This document shows, in pieces, positions 8,430 through 16,879 of a DNA stretch of 58,163 nucleotides; the first letter of the stretch is position 1, and each line of letters begins with the position of its first letter. Position numbers and translations under genes: made by a program. Below the pieces are notes generated by a model. That model saw nothing but the letters and a program-made list of their open reading frames with translations, did no database searches and had not been told where the DNA came from. Origin of the DNA: Kocuria rhizophila (GTDB lineage: Bacteria > Actinomycetota > Actinomycetes > Actinomycetales > Micrococcaceae); contig NZ_RCOM01000007.1 of assembly GCF_003667225.1 (NCBI RefSeq), positions 1 to 58,163 of the forward strand. Reading direction: 5' to 3'.

Positions 8430-9722
8430 ATGACGTCCTCACCCACGGCGCGGCCCGCGGAGCGCCCGGCCACGGGTCGGCTCCGTCCACCGCGTCCATC
8501 CCCCGTCGAGAGCCCCGACGAGGCGGAGTCCAACGCCGCGCGGGCCGACACCGCGGCACGGGTCGCCAGTCCCACCGCCCCGGGATCGCAGACGGCCCTG
8601 CGCGTGGCCAACCGGCGACGAGTGGTGGACGCCGTGCGCGAACTGGGGGCCGTGACCCAGGCGAGGATCGCGCGGGAGACGGCCCTGGCGCCGTCGACCG
8701 TCTCGTCGATCGTCAAGGAGCTCACCCGGTGCGATCTGCTGGCCGTGGAGCCGGATCACGGGGGACGCAGGGGTCAGAATGTGCGGTTCAGCCCCCGCGC
8801 CGGGCACCTGCTGGGGGTGGACGTGGGACACCGCCACGTGGCCGTGGCCGTGGCGGACCTCAACGTGGAGATCCTCGCCCGGAAGTGCTGCGAGCTGCCG
8901 CCCGACCACGGAGCCGCCGAGGTCCTCGAGACCGCGCGCCGCATGGCCGACGAGCTGCGGGACGAGCTCGGGATCTCCGCTCAGCGCTTCCTGCAGGCCG
9001 GGATCGCGGTGCCCGCTCCCGTGGCCGAACGAGGGCGGGAGCTGGACTCCGCGGCCATCCTGCCCCGCTGGGCGGGAATGGACGTCCAGGATCTGGCATC
9101 CCGGGTGCTGGACTGCCCCGTGGTCCTGGAGAACGACGCGAATGCCGGCGCGGTCGGCGAGCACTCCCTCGGTGCCGGGCGGGACGTGCGCGACATGGCC
9201 TACCTGAAGGTCTCCCACGGGGTGGGTGCGGGGCTGGTCCTGGGAGGTCGGCTCTACCGCGGCGCCACGGGCTCCGCCGGGGAGATCGGCCACGTCACCC
9301 TGGACGAACGGGCCGGGCTCTGCCGCTGCGGGAACAGGGGCTGCCTCGAGACCTTCGTGTCCTCCGCCGCCGTGCTCGGTCTGGTGCACTCGTCGGGACG
9401 CCCGCTGGGGACGGTGCCGGACGTGGTGGACGCGGCCCTCGCGGGAGACCCGGGCTGCACCCGGGTGGTCGCGGATTCCGGGGGACTCATCGGCGGGGCC
9501 GTGGCCCAGCTGTGCAACCTGCTCAACCCGCAGCTCGTGGTCGTGGGCGGGGACCTCGCCCGCGCCGGGGACCTGCTGCTCGAACCGCTGCGACGGGCCG
9601 TGGAGAAGTACACCCTGCAGCGCGGGGACCGGGTGCGGATCACCACGTCCGAGCTGGGCCCGTTGGCGCACCTGACCGGCGCGCTGCTGCTCGCCCGGGC
9701 GGGGACCCCGCTCCCCGTGTGA
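8430..9722 (+). CDS. ROK-family transcriptional regulator
   Basis: 430 residues. After a disordered first ~50 residues comes a winged helix-turn-helix (about 53-105: ARIARETALAPSTVSSIVKEL), then a sugar-kinase-like ROK domain. The zinc-binding CxCGxxGCxE motif is at Cys298, Cys300 and Cys305, with His288 upstream. The ENDANAGAVGE substrate-binding motif is kept, but the kinase ATP loop DxGGT is degenerate (GVDVGHRH), so this is a regulator rather than a sugar kinase. RBS-like GAAGGGAAG lies just upstream. It precedes a sugar transporter gene on the same strand, the likely target. The inducer sugar is unknown. Confidence 0.92.
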   Translation: MTSSPTARPAERPATGRLRPPRPSPVESPDEAESNAARADTAARVASPTAPGSQTALRVANRRRVVDAVRELGAVTQARIARETALAPSTVSSIVKELTRCDLLAVEPDHGGRRGQNVRFSPRAGHLLGVDVGHRHVAVAVADLNVEILARKCCELPPDHGAAEVLETARRMADELRDELGISAQRFLQAGIAVPAPVAERGRELDSAAILPRWAGMDVQDLASRVLDCPVVLENDANAGAVGEHSLGAGRDVRDMAYLKVSHGVGAGLVLGGRLYRGATGSAGEIGHVTLDERAGLCRCGNRGCLETFVSSAAVLGLVHSSGRPLGTVPDVVDAALAGDPGCTRVVADSGGLIGGAVAQLCNLLNPQLVVVGGDLARAGDLLLEPLRRAVEKYTLQRGDRVRITTSELGPLAHLTGALLLARAGTPLPV

Positions 9723-9746
9723 GCCACCCGGTCCCGCCGGGTGGCT
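9722..9746 (+). terminator. Terminator after ROK regulator
   Basis: A 10-bp perfect stem (9722-9731 with 9737-9746) and 5-nt loop overlap the ROK stop codon region, so the ROK gene is probably transcribed separately from the transporter. Confidence 0.6.
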
Positions 9747-10066
9747 GTGGCCGGCCCGCGGTGCCTCCGCCCACGGGGCCCGGCGCGAGAGACCTCCGCG
9801 GGGCCTGATGCGATGTGGTGCGTCCGCCCTCTGAGCCGGAGCAGACATGACGCGCCGTTGTGTTCGACTCATGGACATTCTGTGATGCGAGTCCTACGCT
9901 GGGGTCACCGTCCACACCGGCGGCCGCTCCACATGCCTCCACGGTCACGGAGGCCCGGTCCTCGCCGACCGCGCCCCCTGGTCCCGCGCGTCCAGCTGTG
10001 CACGGCGGACGGCGGGGCACGGTATCCACCGAGCGTTGAAATTCACGACAGCAAGGGAGCTGTGGG
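9747..10066. other. Long intergenic region upstream of sugar transporter
   Basis: About 320 bases without a supported gene. It probably carries the transporter promoter and a binding site for the upstream ROK regulator. The segment around 9855-9900 is locally lower in GC and includes TACGCT (9895-9900), a possible -10, but no matching -35 at standard spacing is evident. AGGGAG (10055-10060) is the transporter RBS. Confidence 0.4.
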
Positions 10067-11497
10067 ATGAGCCAAGCGGCGCAAGCACACCCGACGGAAC
10101 ACCACCAGACGAACACCGCGGCGGTGGTTCGCATCACCACCGTGGCCGCCTTCGGTGGCCTCCTCTTCGGATACGACTCCGCCGTGATCAACGGCGCCGT
10201 CTCCTCGATCCAGTCCACCTTCGACGTGGACCCCGGACCGCTCGGCTTCGCCGTGGCCGCCGCCCTGCTGGGTGCTGCGGTGGGTGCCTTCTTCGGCTCC
10301 CGCATCGCGGACCGCACGGGCCGCATCCCCGTCATGAAGGTCGCGGCCCTGCTGTTCCTACTCTCCGCGATCGGCTGCGGCCTCACGCAGTCCATCGAGT
10401 GGCTCATCTTCTGGCGCGTGATCGGCGGCGTGGGCGTAGGCGTGGCCTCCGTGATCGCTCCCGCCTACATCGCCGAGGTCTCCCCCGCCCACCTGCGCGG
10501 GCGGCTGGGGTCCCTGCAGCAGATGGGCATCGTGCTGGGCATCTTCCTGTCCCTGCTCGTGGACGCCCTGCTCGCCAACTGGGCCGGCGGAGCCTCCCAG
10601 GAGCTGTGGCTCGGGCTGGCCGCGTGGCGCTGGATGTTCCTGATCATGGCCGTCCCCGCCCTCCTCTACGGCATCGGCTCCTTCCTGATCCCGGAATCCC
10701 CGCGCTTCCTGGTGGCTGCCGGCCGCGAGGACGAGGCGCGCAGCGTGCTGTCCCGGATCCACGGTGACGACGCCGTGGACGTGCGCGTGGACAAGATCCG
10801 CACCACCGTGAACAACGAGCGCAAGCCGCGCTTCTCCGATCTGCGCGGTTCCATGGCCGGGCTCAAGCCCGTGGTCTGGGTGGGCATCGGCCTGGCCGCC
10901 CTGCAGCAGTTCGTGGGCATCAACGTGATCTTCTACTACTCCAACACGCTGTGGGAGTCCGTGGGGTTCAAGGAGTCCGACTCCTTCGCCATCTCCGTGG
11001 CCACCTCCGTGGTCAACGTGCTCGTGACCATCGTGGCCATCTTCCTGGTGGACAAGGTGGGGCGGCGCCCGCTGCTGCTCGTGGGCTCCGGCGGCATGGC
11101 CGTGACCCTTGCTGCGATGTCCTTCGTCTTCGCCACCGCCGGCAAGGAGATGGTGGACGGTCAGCTCACCCCGGTCCTCGGCCCCGTGGCGGGCCCGGTA
11201 GCTCTCGTGGCGGCCAACCTCTTCGTGGTGTTCTTCGGCGTCTCCTGGGGCCCGCTCATGTGGGTGCTGCTCGGCGAGATGTTCCCCAACCACATCCGCG
11301 GTGCGGCTCTCGCCGTGGCCGGCGCGGTGCAGTGGCTCGCCAACTGGGCCGTGACCGTCTCCTTCCCCACCATGTCCAACAACTCGCTGGGCCTGACGTA
11401 CGGGATCTACGCGTTCTTCGCCGTGGTGTCCCTGGTGTTCACCATCAAGATGGTGCGCGAGACCAACAACGTGGAGCTCGAGGACATGCACGACTGA
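10067..11497 (+). CDS. MFS sugar porter (sugar:H+ symporter)
   Basis: 476 residues, 12 hydrophobic segments. Sugar-porter signatures are clear: GGLLFGYDSAVINGA in helix 1, the DRTGR loop, PAYIAEVSPAHLRGRLGSLQQ between helices 4 and 5, PESPRFL before the central loop, QQFVGIN-FYY in helix 7, DKVGRRPLLL, and the GEMFPNHIRGAAL motif. This matches the GLUT/XylE/GalP/IolT family. AGGGAG lies 7 bases before the ATG. It stands downstream of a ROK regulator that probably controls it. Glucose, galactose, xylose or inositol are all possible substrates. Confidence 0.94.
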   Translation: MSQAAQAHPTEHHQTNTAAVVRITTVAAFGGLLFGYDSAVINGAVSSIQSTFDVDPGPLGFAVAAALLGAAVGAFFGSRIADRTGRIPVMKVAALLFLLSAIGCGLTQSIEWLIFWRVIGGVGVGVASVIAPAYIAEVSPAHLRGRLGSLQQMGIVLGIFLSLLVDALLANWAGGASQELWLGLAAWRWMFLIMAVPALLYGIGSFLIPESPRFLVAAGREDEARSVLSRIHGDDAVDVRVDKIRTTVNNERKPRFSDLRGSMAGLKPVVWVGIGLAALQQFVGINVIFYYSNTLWESVGFKESDSFAISVATSVVNVLVTIVAIFLVDKVGRRPLLLVGSGGMAVTLAAMSFVFATAGKEMVDGQLTPVLGPVAGPVALVAANLFVVFFGVSWGPLMWVLLGEMFPNHIRGAALAVAGAVQWLANWAVTVSFPTMSNNSLGLTYGIYAFFAVVSLVFTIKMVRETNNVELEDMHD

Positions 11498-11516
11498 CCT
11501 GTTCCCCCGCACCACA

Positions 11517-11558
11517 CCGTCCGCCCCGGCCTGCACCTGCGCAGACCGGGGCGGACGG
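11517..11558 (+). terminator. Terminator after sugar transporter
   Basis: A 13-bp perfect stem (11517-11529 with 11546-11558) with a 16-nt loop, 20 bases past the transporter stop. Confidence 0.65.
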
Positions 11559-11698
11559 CGTCCGCGGCCCTGTCCGTGTCGCATGCTGGACGCATTTCCG
11601 TGCGCTTTCCTGCCGTCGGGTATTTTGCGAAGAACACTCGTGGGCGCTGCGGCCTTCCGGTCCCGGCGCCCGTCCTGACGGCGAAAAGAGACCTTCCC

Positions 11699-13360
11699 AT
11701 GACGCAGCCAACCGCCACCGCAGCTCCGGGCCGTATGTCCGCCGGGCACGTGATCGTCGAGTCCCTCGCGGCGCACGGCGTGGAGCGCGCGTACGTGGTC
11801 CCCGGGGAGAGCTACCTGGACGTTCTCGACGGCCTGCACGACTCCTCCATCGAGACGGTGGTGTGCCGCCACGAGGGCGGAGCGGCGTACATGGCGGAGG
11901 CGGACGGGAAGATGAACCAGGTCCCCGGGGTGGCCATGGTGACCCGCGGCCCCGGTGCGGCCAATGCGCACGTGGGCCTGCACACCGCGTGGCAGGACTC
12001 CACCCCCATGGTGCTGTTCGTGGGGCTGATCCCGTTCGAGCACCGGGAGAAGGAGGCCTTCCAGGAGTTCGACCCGCACCAGTGGTTCGCCTCGGGCGCC
12101 AAGCGCGTGATGGTGCTGGACCACGCGGAGCGCGCCTCCGAGTACGTGGCCGAGGCCATGTTCGCGGCCCGTTCAGGACGGCCCGGTCCCGTGGTGGTGG
12201 GGCTCCCGGAGGACGTCATCACCCGTGAGATCGACGCCACGCTGCACCCGGAGATCCCCGTGGCCGGCGGCGGCATGACCGTGGACGACTGGAAGGCCCT
12301 CGAGGCCGCGCTGCAGCAGTCCATGAAGCCCCTGTTCGTGTTCGGCGGCAACGACTGGAGCACGGAGGGCGCCGAGCGGTTCACTCAGTGGCTCGAGGAG
12401 CACCACATCCCGGCCGCCGCCGAGTGGCGCTGCGAGGGCACAGTGCCCTTCGGATCCCCCTCCTACGTGGGCCCCATCGGGTACGGGCGCCCCAAGCCCA
12501 CGTTCGACCTCATGGAGGAGACCGATCTGCTGGTCTTCGTGGGCACGGTCCCCGGAGACGTGATCACCAACGGGTTCCTGGTGCGCCAGGACTGGTCCAA
12601 GAAGAACTTCATCGTGACCATGGATCCCTCCATGCGCGGTCGTTCGGGCGCCGTGACCTACCAGATCGTGGCCAAGCCGGACGTGTTCGTGAGGGACCTG
12701 GTGCGGATGAACCTTCCGGTCAAGGACTCGTGGCGGGACTGGTGCCACCGCATGCGGCAGCAGCAGGTGGACTTCTGCACGCCCCAGCCGTGGCCCGAGC
12801 AGGACGGCCCCGCCACCATGGACGCCGTGATGACCGAGCTGACGCGGACCCTCCCGGAGGACGCCATGGTCACCTTCGGGGCGGGTGAGCACACCAACTG
12901 GGCGCACCGCTACTTCCCCACCAACGGGTACGCGTCCATGATCTCCGCGCGCAACGGGTCCATGGGGTACTCGGTGCCCTCCGCGGTGGCGGCATCGCTG
13001 AACTTCCCGGGCCGCCGGGTGATCTCGATCGCCGGGGACGGCGAGTTCCTGATGAACGGGCAGGAGCTGGCCACGGCCGCCCAGTACGGCGCCACCCCGC
13101 TCGTGATCGTGATGGACAACCAGGAGTACGGCACCATCCGCACCCACCAGGAACGCCAGTACCCGGGTCACGTGTCCGGGACGCAGCTGAAGAACCCAGA
13201 CTTCGCGGCCATGGCCGCCGCGTTCCACGGCGTGGGCATCCGGGTGGAGTGGCAGTCGGAAATCCCCGGGGCGCTGGAGCGGGCATACCGGGCCATCGAC
13301 GAGGACCACACGTTCGCGGTGATCCACGTGGTCGTGGAGCAACGCCAGAAGGCATACTGA
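11699..13360 (+). CDS. Thiamine-diphosphate-dependent enzyme (acetolactate synthase-like)
   Basis: 553 residues with the three-domain layout of the ThDP decarboxylase/ligase family. The N-terminal Pyr domain has the catalytic Glu59 (CRHEGGAAYMAEADGK), and the C-terminal PP domain has the ThDP-Mg motif GDG at 446-448 with Asn about 28 residues later (VMDNQEYGT). Relatives include acetolactate synthase, benzoylformate decarboxylase and glyoxylate carboligase; it lacks an obvious quinone-binding tail. The start at 11699 is preceded by AAAAGAGA; an upstream in-frame ATG at 11576 would add 41 residues of low-quality sequence. Exact reaction unknown. Confidence 0.9.
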   Translation: MTQPTATAAPGRMSAGHVIVESLAAHGVERAYVVPGESYLDVLDGLHDSSIETVVCRHEGGAAYMAEADGKMNQVPGVAMVTRGPGAANAHVGLHTAWQDSTPMVLFVGLIPFEHREKEAFQEFDPHQWFASGAKRVMVLDHAERASEYVAEAMFAARSGRPGPVVVGLPEDVITREIDATLHPEIPVAGGGMTVDDWKALEAALQQSMKPLFVFGGNDWSTEGAERFTQWLEEHHIPAAAEWRCEGTVPFGSPSYVGPIGYGRPKPTFDLMEETDLLVFVGTVPGDVITNGFLVRQDWSKKNFIVTMDPSMRGRSGAVTYQIVAKPDVFVRDLVRMNLPVKDSWRDWCHRMRQQQVDFCTPQPWPEQDGPATMDAVMTELTRTLPEDAMVTFGAGEHTNWAHRYFPTNGYASMISARNGSMGYSVPSAVAASLNFPGRRVISIAGDGEFLMNGQELATAAQYGATPLVIVMDNQEYGTIRTHQERQYPGHVSGTQLKNPDFAAMAAAFHGVGIRVEWQSEIPGALERAYRAIDEDHTFAVIHVVVEQRQKAY

Positions 13361-13391
13361 TCCGCACATAAATACAGGTCAGCAAGGCATC

Positions 13392-13436
13392 ACGACGCCG
13401 CCGCGAGCCTCCCTGCGAGGCTCGCGGCGGCGTCGT
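13392..13436. terminator. Strong bidirectional terminator
   Basis: A 19-bp perfect stem (13392-13410 with 13418-13436) and 7-nt loop between the convergent ThDP enzyme and MFS transporter genes. Its right arm abuts the transporter stop at 13439. Confidence 0.8.
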
Positions 13437-13438
13437 CG

Positions 13439-14698
13439 TCAGCGCAGCGGGTGCTCCGCCTGGTCCCGGTGCATCCGGCCCACGACGACCGCCACGACAC
13501 CCAGGGCGGGGGTCAGCAGGGCCACGCCCCAGAAGATGGCCTCGGGTGGGACCACCTGCGAGACCGGGCCCGCCACGGCCATGGAGATGGGCATGAGCAG
13601 CAGGGACACGAAGAAGTCCAGGGAGGAGATCCGCCCGAGCATGTGCGAGGGGACCCGACGCTGCAGCAGGGTGCCCCAGATGACCTGGCCCGCCCCGCCG
13701 GTGGCGCCGAACACGCACAGCGCGCCCGCCATGACCCACCACGAGCCGGTCATTCCCACCAGGCCGAAGGGCAGCGTGCCGAAGCCCCAGAGCCAGATCA
13801 TGGTGGTGAGATACTTCCGCGGCAGCTGGAGGGAGGCCATCACGCTGGAGCCCACCGCCGTGGAGATGCCGTAGAGACCCAGCATGGCGCCGTAGTCCGC
13901 CACCGTGCCCCCCAGCCGGTCCACCACGAGGAACGGGACGAGCACCTCGAGCGGACCCATGAACATGAAGATTGCACTCATGGCCCAGAGCAGGGTCCAC
14001 AGCAGCCACGGTGTGCGCACGCAGTACTGGAAGCCCTCCAGCATCTCGCGCAGCATCGAGGACTGCGACGCCGCCGCGTCCTGCGCGCCGTCACCGCCCC
14101 GCTCCGGGAGCCGCAGCCGCAGCATGAACACGAGCGCCACGGCGTGGCACACGGCGATGGCCAGGACAGAGGCCCCGGGCAGCGCCAGACCGGTGAGCGC
14201 ACCGCCCACGGCGGGGCCTGCCGCGAGCTGCAGCAGGGGGCGGGCCGTGCCCTCCACGCCGTTGGCCGCGAGCAGCTGGTGGACCGGCAGAATCCGGGGC
14301 AGCGCGGCGGAGTAGGCCGGGTAGAAGAAGCCCACGGCCCCGGAGAACACGAAGGCCGCAACGCCCAGGTGCCACAGGGCGAGGGTGTCCGTCCAGGTGA
14401 GGACCACGATGGTCGTGGCCGTGACCAGGTTGGTGACCTCCACGCACCGAAGGATCACCGTCAGTCGGAACCTGTCCGCAGCCACTCCCCCCACGAGCAC
14501 GAAGACGACCATTCCCACGGCCCCTGCCGCCGTGACCAGGGACAGGTCCACGGCCGATCCCCCGAGCTCCATGACCCGGGCCACCATGGCCACGGCCCAC
14601 AGCCCGGACCCGAACACGCTCACGCCCATGGCCAGGGCGAGCACCGTGTAGGCGCGCGAGGAGAAGGGGGCGAGGGCCCGGGGAAGTTTCACCGTCAC
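13439..14698 (-). CDS. MFS transporter (EntS/DHA3-like exporter)
   Basis: 419 residues with about 12 membrane segments. The GGVAADRFRLTVILR loop between helices 2 and 3 is the MFS motif A; the overall pattern (short N-terminus, QYCVRTPWLLW mid-loop, GRISSLDFF near helix 10) matches the EntS/MefA-type drug or siderophore exporters. Start ATG at 14698; no strong RBS seen. It diverges from the dehydrogenase gene at 14799 and shares a 100-base promoter region with it. Substrate unknown. Confidence 0.85.
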   Translation of the reverse strand: MTVKLPRALAPFSSRAYTVLALAMGVSVFGSGLWAVAMVARVMELGGSAVDLSLVTAAGAVGMVVFVLVGGVAADRFRLTVILRCVEVTNLVTATTIVVLTWTDTLALWHLGVAAFVFSGAVGFFYPAYSAALPRILPVHQLLAANGVEGTARPLLQLAAGPAVGGALTGLALPGASVLAIAVCHAVALVFMLRLRLPERGGDGAQDAAASQSSMLREMLEGFQYCVRTPWLLWTLLWAMSAIFMFMGPLEVLVPFLVVDRLGGTVADYGAMLGLYGISTAVGSSVMASLQLPRKYLTTMIWLWGFGTLPFGLVGMTGSWWVMAGALCVFGATGGAGQVIWGTLLQRRVPSHMLGRISSLDFFVSLLLMPISMAVAGPVSQVVPPEAIFWGVALLTPALGVVAVVVGRMHRDQAEHPLR

Positions 14699-14798
14699 AG
14701 GCTATCGGCAGCCGGAGACGCCCCGCGTGTGAGCCGGAACTCACCATGGCGTAGCGTGCAGAGTGACCAGCACACCTGCACCGATCCGAAGGAGCACC

Positions 14799-15800
14799 AT
14801 GCGCGCCACCCACGTCCCCAGCCCCGGAACCGTCGTGGTGAAGCAGTGGCCCGATCCCGAGGCCACGCAGGACGGCGAGTTCGTGGTCAAGATGGTCGCG
14901 GCGTCGGTGTGCGGCTCCGACCTGCACTCCGTGCTGCACGGGACGCTCCACCCGCGGGGCCCCGAGCTCCCCGGCTACCCGGGTCACGAGGGAGTGGGCG
15001 TGGTCACGGAGTCCCGCTCGGAGAAGTTCCCCGAGGGCACCGCGGTGCTGTGCCTCGCGCCCGGGGAGCTCGGCGGCGCCTTCGCCGAGTACATGCTCCT
15101 GGACGAGGACCACGCGGTGGCGCTGCCCCCGGAGGTGGACCCCACGGACCTCACCGAGATGCGGCGCTACCTCATGGCCCAGCAGATGGGCACCTGCATC
15201 TACGCCATGAACCTCTACTGGCCCACCGAGGTGCCGCCCCGGCGTGCCGGGACCTGTGTGGTCATGGGAGCGGGTTCCGCGGGGCTGTTCTTCCTGCAGG
15301 ACGCCCTGCGGCGGGGCTTCGAGCAGGTGATCGTCTCCGACAAGGAGGAGTCGCGGCTCGAGATCGCCCGGCAGCTGGGTGCCCGCACCGTGCACGTGCC
15401 GCACGAGGAGCTGACGGCCGTGGTCTCCGAGGCCACTGGCAACACGGGTGCGGACCTCGTCATCGAGGCCGTGGGCTCGGACGCCCTGCGCGCGGAGGCC
15501 GTGGAGATCGTGGCCGACCGCGGAATCGTCGGGTGGTTCGGCCTCTACGAGAGCTTCGAGTCCGCACCCGTGCCGGTCTACGAGGTCTTCCGCAAGTCGG
15601 TCCGGCTCCAGGGCTCCGTGGCCGCCCAGTCCGAGCCCGGTCTCGTGTCCTTCCACGAGGCCGTCCGGCGCATCCGGGACGGCGAGGTCACCGTGGACTA
15701 CTGCCTGGGCCCCGTGCACCCGCTCGAGGAGACCATCGACGTGCTGCGCACGGCCGAGCGCGGCGGGGACGGCCACGTGAAGTTCACGATCGTGCCGTAG
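14799..15800 (+). CDS. Zinc-type alcohol dehydrogenase family protein
   Basis: 333-residue medium-chain dehydrogenase/reductase. Catalytic zinc ligands Cys38 (VCGSD), His63 and Glu64 (GHEG) are present, and the Rossmann motif GAGSAG lies near residue 160. The four-cysteine structural zinc loop found in classical alcohol dehydrogenases is missing: only short loops fill residues 85-110. This places it with sorbitol/threonine dehydrogenase-like or sugar-processing members lacking the second zinc. The ATG at 14799 follows GAAGGAG; an upstream in-frame ATG at 14763 is less likely. Convergent with the DedA gene, 12 bases apart, without a visible terminator. Confidence 0.9.
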   Translation: MRATHVPSPGTVVVKQWPDPEATQDGEFVVKMVAASVCGSDLHSVLHGTLHPRGPELPGYPGHEGVGVVTESRSEKFPEGTAVLCLAPGELGGAFAEYMLLDEDHAVALPPEVDPTDLTEMRRYLMAQQMGTCIYAMNLYWPTEVPPRRAGTCVVMGAGSAGLFFLQDALRRGFEQVIVSDKEESRLEIARQLGARTVHVPHEELTAVVSEATGNTGADLVIEAVGSDALRAEAVEIVADRGIVGWFGLYESFESAPVPVYEVFRKSVRLQGSVAAQSEPGLVSFHEAVRRIRDGEVTVDYCLGPVHPLEETIDVLRTAERGGDGHVKFTIVP

Positions 15801-15812
15801 GCCCCGCGCGGG

Positions 15813-16469
15813 TCAGCTCTGCACGCTCCTGCCCCGCATACTCGTGATGATCTGGACGGCCACCGGGATCAGCGAGAGGAACACGATCAGGATGGCGATC
15901 AGGTCCACGTGGTCGCGGATCAGCGGGATGCCGCCCAGCAGGGAGCCCGCCACCACCATGATGGTGACCCACAGGAAGCCGCCCAGCACGTTCCAGCCCA
16001 CGAACTGCCGGTAGGGGTGGCGTGCGGCCCCCGCCACGAGGGGCACATAGGTCCGCACGATGGGCACGAAGCGCGCGAGCACGATCGACCGGCCCCCGTA
16101 CTTGTGGAAGAAGTCCTCGGTCTGGCGCAGGTACGCGGTCTTCAGGAACCGGGCGTCGTCCTTGAAGAATCGCCGCCCGTACCGGTGCCCCAGGAAGTAC
16201 CCCACCTGGTCTCCGGCCACCGCGGCGATGAACGGCACCAGGATCATGAGCCACAGCGGAATGTTCAGCGCCTCGTGCAGCAGACCGCCCGTGAACAGCA
16301 ACGAGTCGCCGGGCAGGAACGGGAACAGCAGCCCGGACTCGATGAAGACGATCACGGTCATGCCGGCCAGGGCCCAGGGTCCGAGCTGCTGCAGCAGCTG
16401 CTCGGGGTCCCCCAGTGGGAGCAGCTGGGGCGCGAGGGCTCCCGCAGTCTGCGTCAGTTCAAGCGTCAT
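15813..16469 (-). CDS. DedA-family membrane protein
   Basis: 218-residue member of the DedA/VTT family. Diagnostic features are IESGLLFPFLPGDSLL (acidic residue before the re-entrant FxPGD segment), GDQVGYFLGHRYG, and LARFVPIVRTYVPLVAGA with the conserved arginines. Family members are undecaprenyl-phosphate or phospholipid flippases/translocases and affect membrane homeostasis. About five membrane segments. The ATG at 16469 begins MTLELTQTAG. It has its own promoter region in the long gap to the divergent esterase. Confidence 0.92.
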   Translation of the reverse strand: MTLELTQTAGALAPQLLPLGDPEQLLQQLGPWALAGMTVIVFIESGLLFPFLPGDSLLFTGGLLHEALNIPLWLMILVPFIAAVAGDQVGYFLGHRYGRRFFKDDARFLKTAYLRQTEDFFHKYGGRSIVLARFVPIVRTYVPLVAGAARHPYRQFVGWNVLGGFLWVTIMVVAGSLLGGIPLIRDHVDLIAILIVFLSLIPVAVQIITSMRGRSVQS

Positions 16470-16879
16470 GGTGACCCATTATGCGCCCTCGGGACCGGGT
16501 CGCCGCGGCGGGGGTTCACGACGCCGCCCGGACCGTCCACGCTCCCGTCACCCGATTCCCGGGGCGCGTTCCACGGGGCGCGTTTCCCCGGGCTCGCTTT
16601 CCCCGGGCTCACTTTCCCCGGGGCCCGTCGTACCTGGGCAGGCGGGTCCGGAGTCCCCGTGCGGCTTCCTCGCCGGCCGAGCTCCGGCCGGGAGTGCGCT
16701 GGTGTGCACCTGGCAGCAGCCCCCTTGTTTTCTGCCAACACCCTGCCGTGTTCCGTGCCGTGCCCGTCCGGCACTCCGGATACCTATGCTGTCCCCGTGC
16801 GATGATCCAGTCTCCGTGGGGAGACCACCGGTCGTCCCACGGAGTCCACGGACAGTCCACAGGAAACGAGCAGTGTGCC
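16470..16879. other. Long divergent intergenic region
   Basis: About 410 bases between the divergent DedA and esterase genes. It contains a CCCCGGG-rich short tandem repeat (16562-16624). Weak open frames here have no RBS or family resemblance. Promoters of both flanking genes must lie here but I cannot place them. Confidence 0.5.
16562..16624. repeat. Degenerate tandem repeat, ~15-bp unit
   Basis: The unit CGCTTTCCCCGGGCT recurs about three to four times with variation (GCGTTCCACGGGG, GCGTTTCCCCGGGCT, CGCTTTCCCCGGGCT, CACTTTCCCCGGGGC). Each copy carries a CCCCGGG palindromic core. It lies upstream of the esterase gene. Confidence 0.7.

Noticed and set aside
8430-9722. Reading the ROK protein as a glucokinase
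   Set aside because: It has an N-terminal winged helix and lacks the DxGGT ATP loop.
14763-14798. Upstream start for the zinc-type dehydrogenase
   Set aside because: The ATG at 14799 has GAAGGAG at ideal spacing and begins the conserved strand.
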